From Deinococcus aquaticus (GTDB lineage: Bacteria; Deinococcota; Deinococci; Deinococcales; Deinococcaceae), in the NCBI RefSeq assembly GCF_028622095.1, contig NZ_CP115169.1, positions 1-7,413 on the forward strand: a stretch of DNA of 7,413 nt. Reading direction: 5' to 3'. How positions within the stretch are numbered: position 1 is the stretch's first letter; every line of letters starts with the position of its first letter. Of this stretch, positions 5,642 to 7,413 are shown piece by piece. The notes under the pieces were generated by a model. That model did not search any database. It worked only from the letters and a program-made list of their open reading frames with translations, and was not told where the DNA came from. Made by a program: the position numbers and the translations under genes.

Positions 5642-5788
5642 GGTTACCCGGCAACGAGAATAAAAAGTGAATAGGACTATGCTATTTGTGTGTTAAAAAA
5701 TCGACATACATGATAGGCGTTGCAGATTTACAACACAGCAGGGCTTAAAACCTCTATATTGATTGAGCCTCTAGGCCGACGAGCCGCC

Positions 5789-5818
5789 AAAAAGCGCACT
5801 GGCACGGCCTTTGCGCTT
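5789..5818 (-). terminator. Rho-independent terminator on the minus strand
   Basis: Read on the minus strand, AAGCGCA pairs with TGCGCTT (arms 5812-5818 and 5792-5798). An inner GGC/GCC stem has the loop CGT, and a T5 tract (5789-5793) follows. It lies downstream of the stronger terminator at 5928-5961, so it is either a backup or the end of a separate short transcript starting between the two. Confidence 0.6.
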
Positions 5819-5927
5819 CAATCTCTCGGATTTAGGCAGCATCAAGACAGGCAGAGCAGACCCAGGAGGCAGCGCGTTAGGTTAATTATTTCAAGCGGCA
5901 ACTTAAAAAATTTACCTAAGCGATAAC

Positions 5928-5961
5928 AAAGCGCCGCCAACTTTTTAGTTGGCGGCGCTTT
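5928..5961 (-). terminator. Strong terminator after the coiled-coil gene, possibly bidirectional
   Basis: A perfect 15-bp stem (5928-5942 and 5947-5961) closes a 4-base loop. On the minus strand it is followed by TTTGTT and lies 87 bases after the stop codon of the coiled-coil gene. The A/T at the stem ends also gives a short T tract on the + strand, though no + strand gene feeds into it. Confidence 0.8.
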
Positions 5962-6048
5962 AATCAAGAATCACTCTGCGAAAATATAGCCAATTAACCA
6001 CAACCAGCATGATTGTCCTGCACTTGAATACCGCCGTGTGCTTCCCAT

Positions 6049-7413
6049 TTACTGTTCGTCCATCCTGAGTACAAGCGGCGTCTTAGGTGTACCCAGGGCA
6101 CGCGCCCTCTCCTTCCCTTCTCGCAATTCTGCGGTAAATCGCTGTATGTCCTCTGCCAAAGCGTCAGAGCGCGCCCGCGCTTGCCGTGCGTTCTGTTCGA
6201 CTTGCACCAGAGTTTGCCGGACGAAAGATGATGGATCCACCGGATTCCCCTGCTTATCCACCCAGCGCCGAACCGGCTCAACCTGTACAGGCTTAACCGG
6301 CGCCCTAGCATTCATGCGGGCCTCGAAGAACATACCCACCACAGACACCGCCACTCCGGCCACAGGGTGCAATCTCTCAGCAGCTACATTACTTGCCGCC
6401 CTTACTACTTGGTTGGGCTGAAAACTCTGTCCAGGACGCATTTTGTCCGAGTGTCTCTCCTGCACGTACTTCCAGCGAGTTAAAACAGTCATGGACCGCG
6501 CCTCATCACCCACCACAGCGCGCAGCTCACGGGCTAATTTTTCCCATTCCCGCGCGGTTTTTTCCATCTCCGCCGCGTTCTCTTTCGTGCTCTTAAGTTG
6601 GCTTTCCAGCTGTCGCCGCTGACCTTCCCAGGTCTGCGCCTCCATCACCTGACGCTGATGCACCGCCGCCCCCAGCGCGTCCACGGCCTGTCGCAGTTCT
6701 GACAGCGCCTCTTCCACTCCGCTTAGCGCGCCGTCTGGTACGTGTGGCAGCCGCTCCGCGTATGTTTCTGCCCGTCCCAGCAAGTCCGCACGGGCTTCCC
6801 GCTCACGGGCTGTCAGCTGCCGATCTGACGGGCCTTGCAGGGCTTCTCGCATCACTCTCAGGCGCTCTTGCAACCGTCGCCGGTAGCCCTGCGTTACCGC
6901 CTGCTCAGCCAGGGCTGCACGCTGCGCTTCCCCGGCGTCCACTTCCGGCAACACTTCCAGGTCAGGCAGCGCGGCGCGCGCCCGTAGCTCCCCCACATCC
7001 TTTTTCCACGGGCGAGACAGAAGGCCATCACGGGACGCTGCCAGCTGCGCCACGTCGCCCACCACTTCCGCCACGGCCTGCCGCGCGTCCAGGTCGAACA
7101 GGGCCACGTAGGCCGCTGCCAGCCCTGACAACGCCCCGAAGGGCAACCCGGCGCGGCCCTCAGCTGTCGCACAGCCGAACAACACGGCGCGGCCCTCGTC
7201 TACTAGCTCAGCCCCCACGGCCTGCACCTGGAAGGCTTCGAGGGCGCACCACGGCGCGGGGTGTTGGTCGAGAACCGCCCGCACGCGCTGAGCAGCGCCG
7301 TCCACCGTGAACGCCCGAGTCAGGCGCGCAGCTTGGCGGGTGGTGTCGAGCAGCACCCCGCGCCGTGGTGCGCCCGGAGGCAGCGGGATTTCTCGCCCTT
7401 CCGGGTTCCAGGT
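6049..7413 (-). CDS. Large coiled-coil protein of unknown function (partial, N-terminus outside window)
   Basis: The frame is open to the right window edge: the 19 codons before the GTG at 7354-7356 contain no stop and read TWNPEGREIPLPPGAP, and no ribosome site precedes that GTG. The true start therefore probably lies beyond the window; 454 residues are visible. Residues about 60-120 are Ala/Leu-rich helices. About 150-295 is a long charged helical stretch with heptad character (LESQLKSTKENAAEMEKTAREWEKL begins near 258). Residues 339-353 (HPVAGVAVSVVGMFF) form one short hydrophobic segment. A second coiled coil follows (about 387-431), and the tail is basic and proline-containing. I recognise no family. 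A mobilisation/relaxase-associated C-terminus, a structural protein or a membrane-linked scaffold would all fit. It ends in a strong terminator, so it is a separate unit from the replication operon. Confidence 0.7.
   Translation of the reverse strand, partial: TWNPEGREIPLPPGAPRRGVLLDTTRQAARLTRAFTVDGAAQRVRAVLDQHPAPWCALEAFQVQAVGAELVDEGRAVLFGCATAEGRAGLPFGALSGLAAAYVALFDLDARQAVAEVVGDVAQLAASRDGLLSRPWKKDVGELRARAALPDLEVLPEVDAGEAQRAALAEQAVTQGYRRRLQERLRVMREALQGPSDRQLTAREREARADLLGRAETYAERLPHVPDGALSGVEEALSELRQAVDALGAAVHQRQVMEAQTWEGQRRQLESQLKSTKENAAEMEKTAREWEKLARELRAVVGDEARSMTVLTRWKYVQERHSDKMRPGQSFQPNQVVRAASNVAAERLHPVAGVAVSVVGMFFEARMNARAPVKPVQVEPVRRWVDKQGNPVDPSSFVRQTLVQVEQNARQARARSDALAEDIQRFTAELREGKERARALGTPKTPLVLRMDEQ

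Larger units (their letters stand above)
5460..6048. other. AT-richer non-coding region with inverted repeats (possible origin, centromere or transfer site)
   Basis: About 590 bases between the stop of the coiled-coil gene and the promoter of the ribbon-helix-helix operon. A/T content is visibly higher than in the genes on both sides, and stops are frequent in all frames. It contains hairpins at 5501-5516 (AGTCC/GGACT), 5578-5592 (CATTCT/AGAATG), 5591-5627 and 5792-5818, and the terminator at 5928-5961. On plasmids such regions often carry a replication origin, a partition site or oriT. Nothing in the sequence decides among these, and I see no typical DnaA-box cluster. Confidence 0.6.

Noticed and set aside
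5720..5926. 68-codon + strand ORF in the AT-richer region
   Set aside because: It starts with TTG without a ribosome site, runs across the minus-strand terminator hairpin, and its sequence has no recognisable features.
6253..6261. DnaA-box-like TTATCCACC
   Set aside because: A single site with a mismatch to TTATCCACA, inside the coding region of the coiled-coil gene, with no further boxes nearby.

Overview
This window is GC-rich, and every gene I can support reads leftward on the minus strand. The gene set (primase-helicase, ribbon-helix-helix protein, peptidoglycan peptidase, AAA+ ATPase, long coiled-coil protein) and the repeat-rich non-coding stretches suggest a plasmid or other mobile element rather than core chromosome. 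The likely host is a Deinococcus-like bacterium. The clues are the base composition, the use of GTG and TTG starts, and a -10 box only 6 bases before the GTG of the ribbon-helix-helix gene. That spacing implies a leaderless mRNA, which is common in Deinococcus. This host assignment is an inference; no marker gene settles it.

Right to left, in the direction of transcription. (1) 7413-6049: the C-terminal 454 residues of a long coiled-coil protein of unknown function, followed by a strong 15-bp-stem terminator at 5928-5961. (2) 6048-5460: about 590 bases, visibly AT-richer than the rest and without a convincing gene. It holds several inverted repeats, a second minus-strand terminator (5789-5818) and possibly a small RNA between the two terminators. 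(3) 5459-1959: an operon-like set. A leaderless-type promoter leads into a ribbon-helix-helix protein, then a 78-residue basic protein, then a primase-helicase whose GTG start overlaps the previous stop (GTGA). (4) 1966-1683: a cluster of 12 copies of a 10-bp repeat, GGGTGTAAGG, arranged with dyad symmetry. (5) 1651-950: a membrane-anchored M23 peptidase. (6) 720-1: the N-terminal 240 residues of an AAA+ ATPase with a winged-helix-like front domain.

Working model (inference): regions 2-4 form a replication module, with a CopG-like regulator, a small accessory protein, a TOPRIM-primase/DUF927-type helicase and an iteron-like cluster touching its 3' end. The M23 enzyme could open the peptidoglycan, for example for transfer or lysis. 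The repeat cluster lies both at the 3' end of the replication gene (its stop codon is inside a repeat) and directly upstream of the peptidase gene. It could therefore serve as an origin, an operator, or both, and it is the most unusual structure here.
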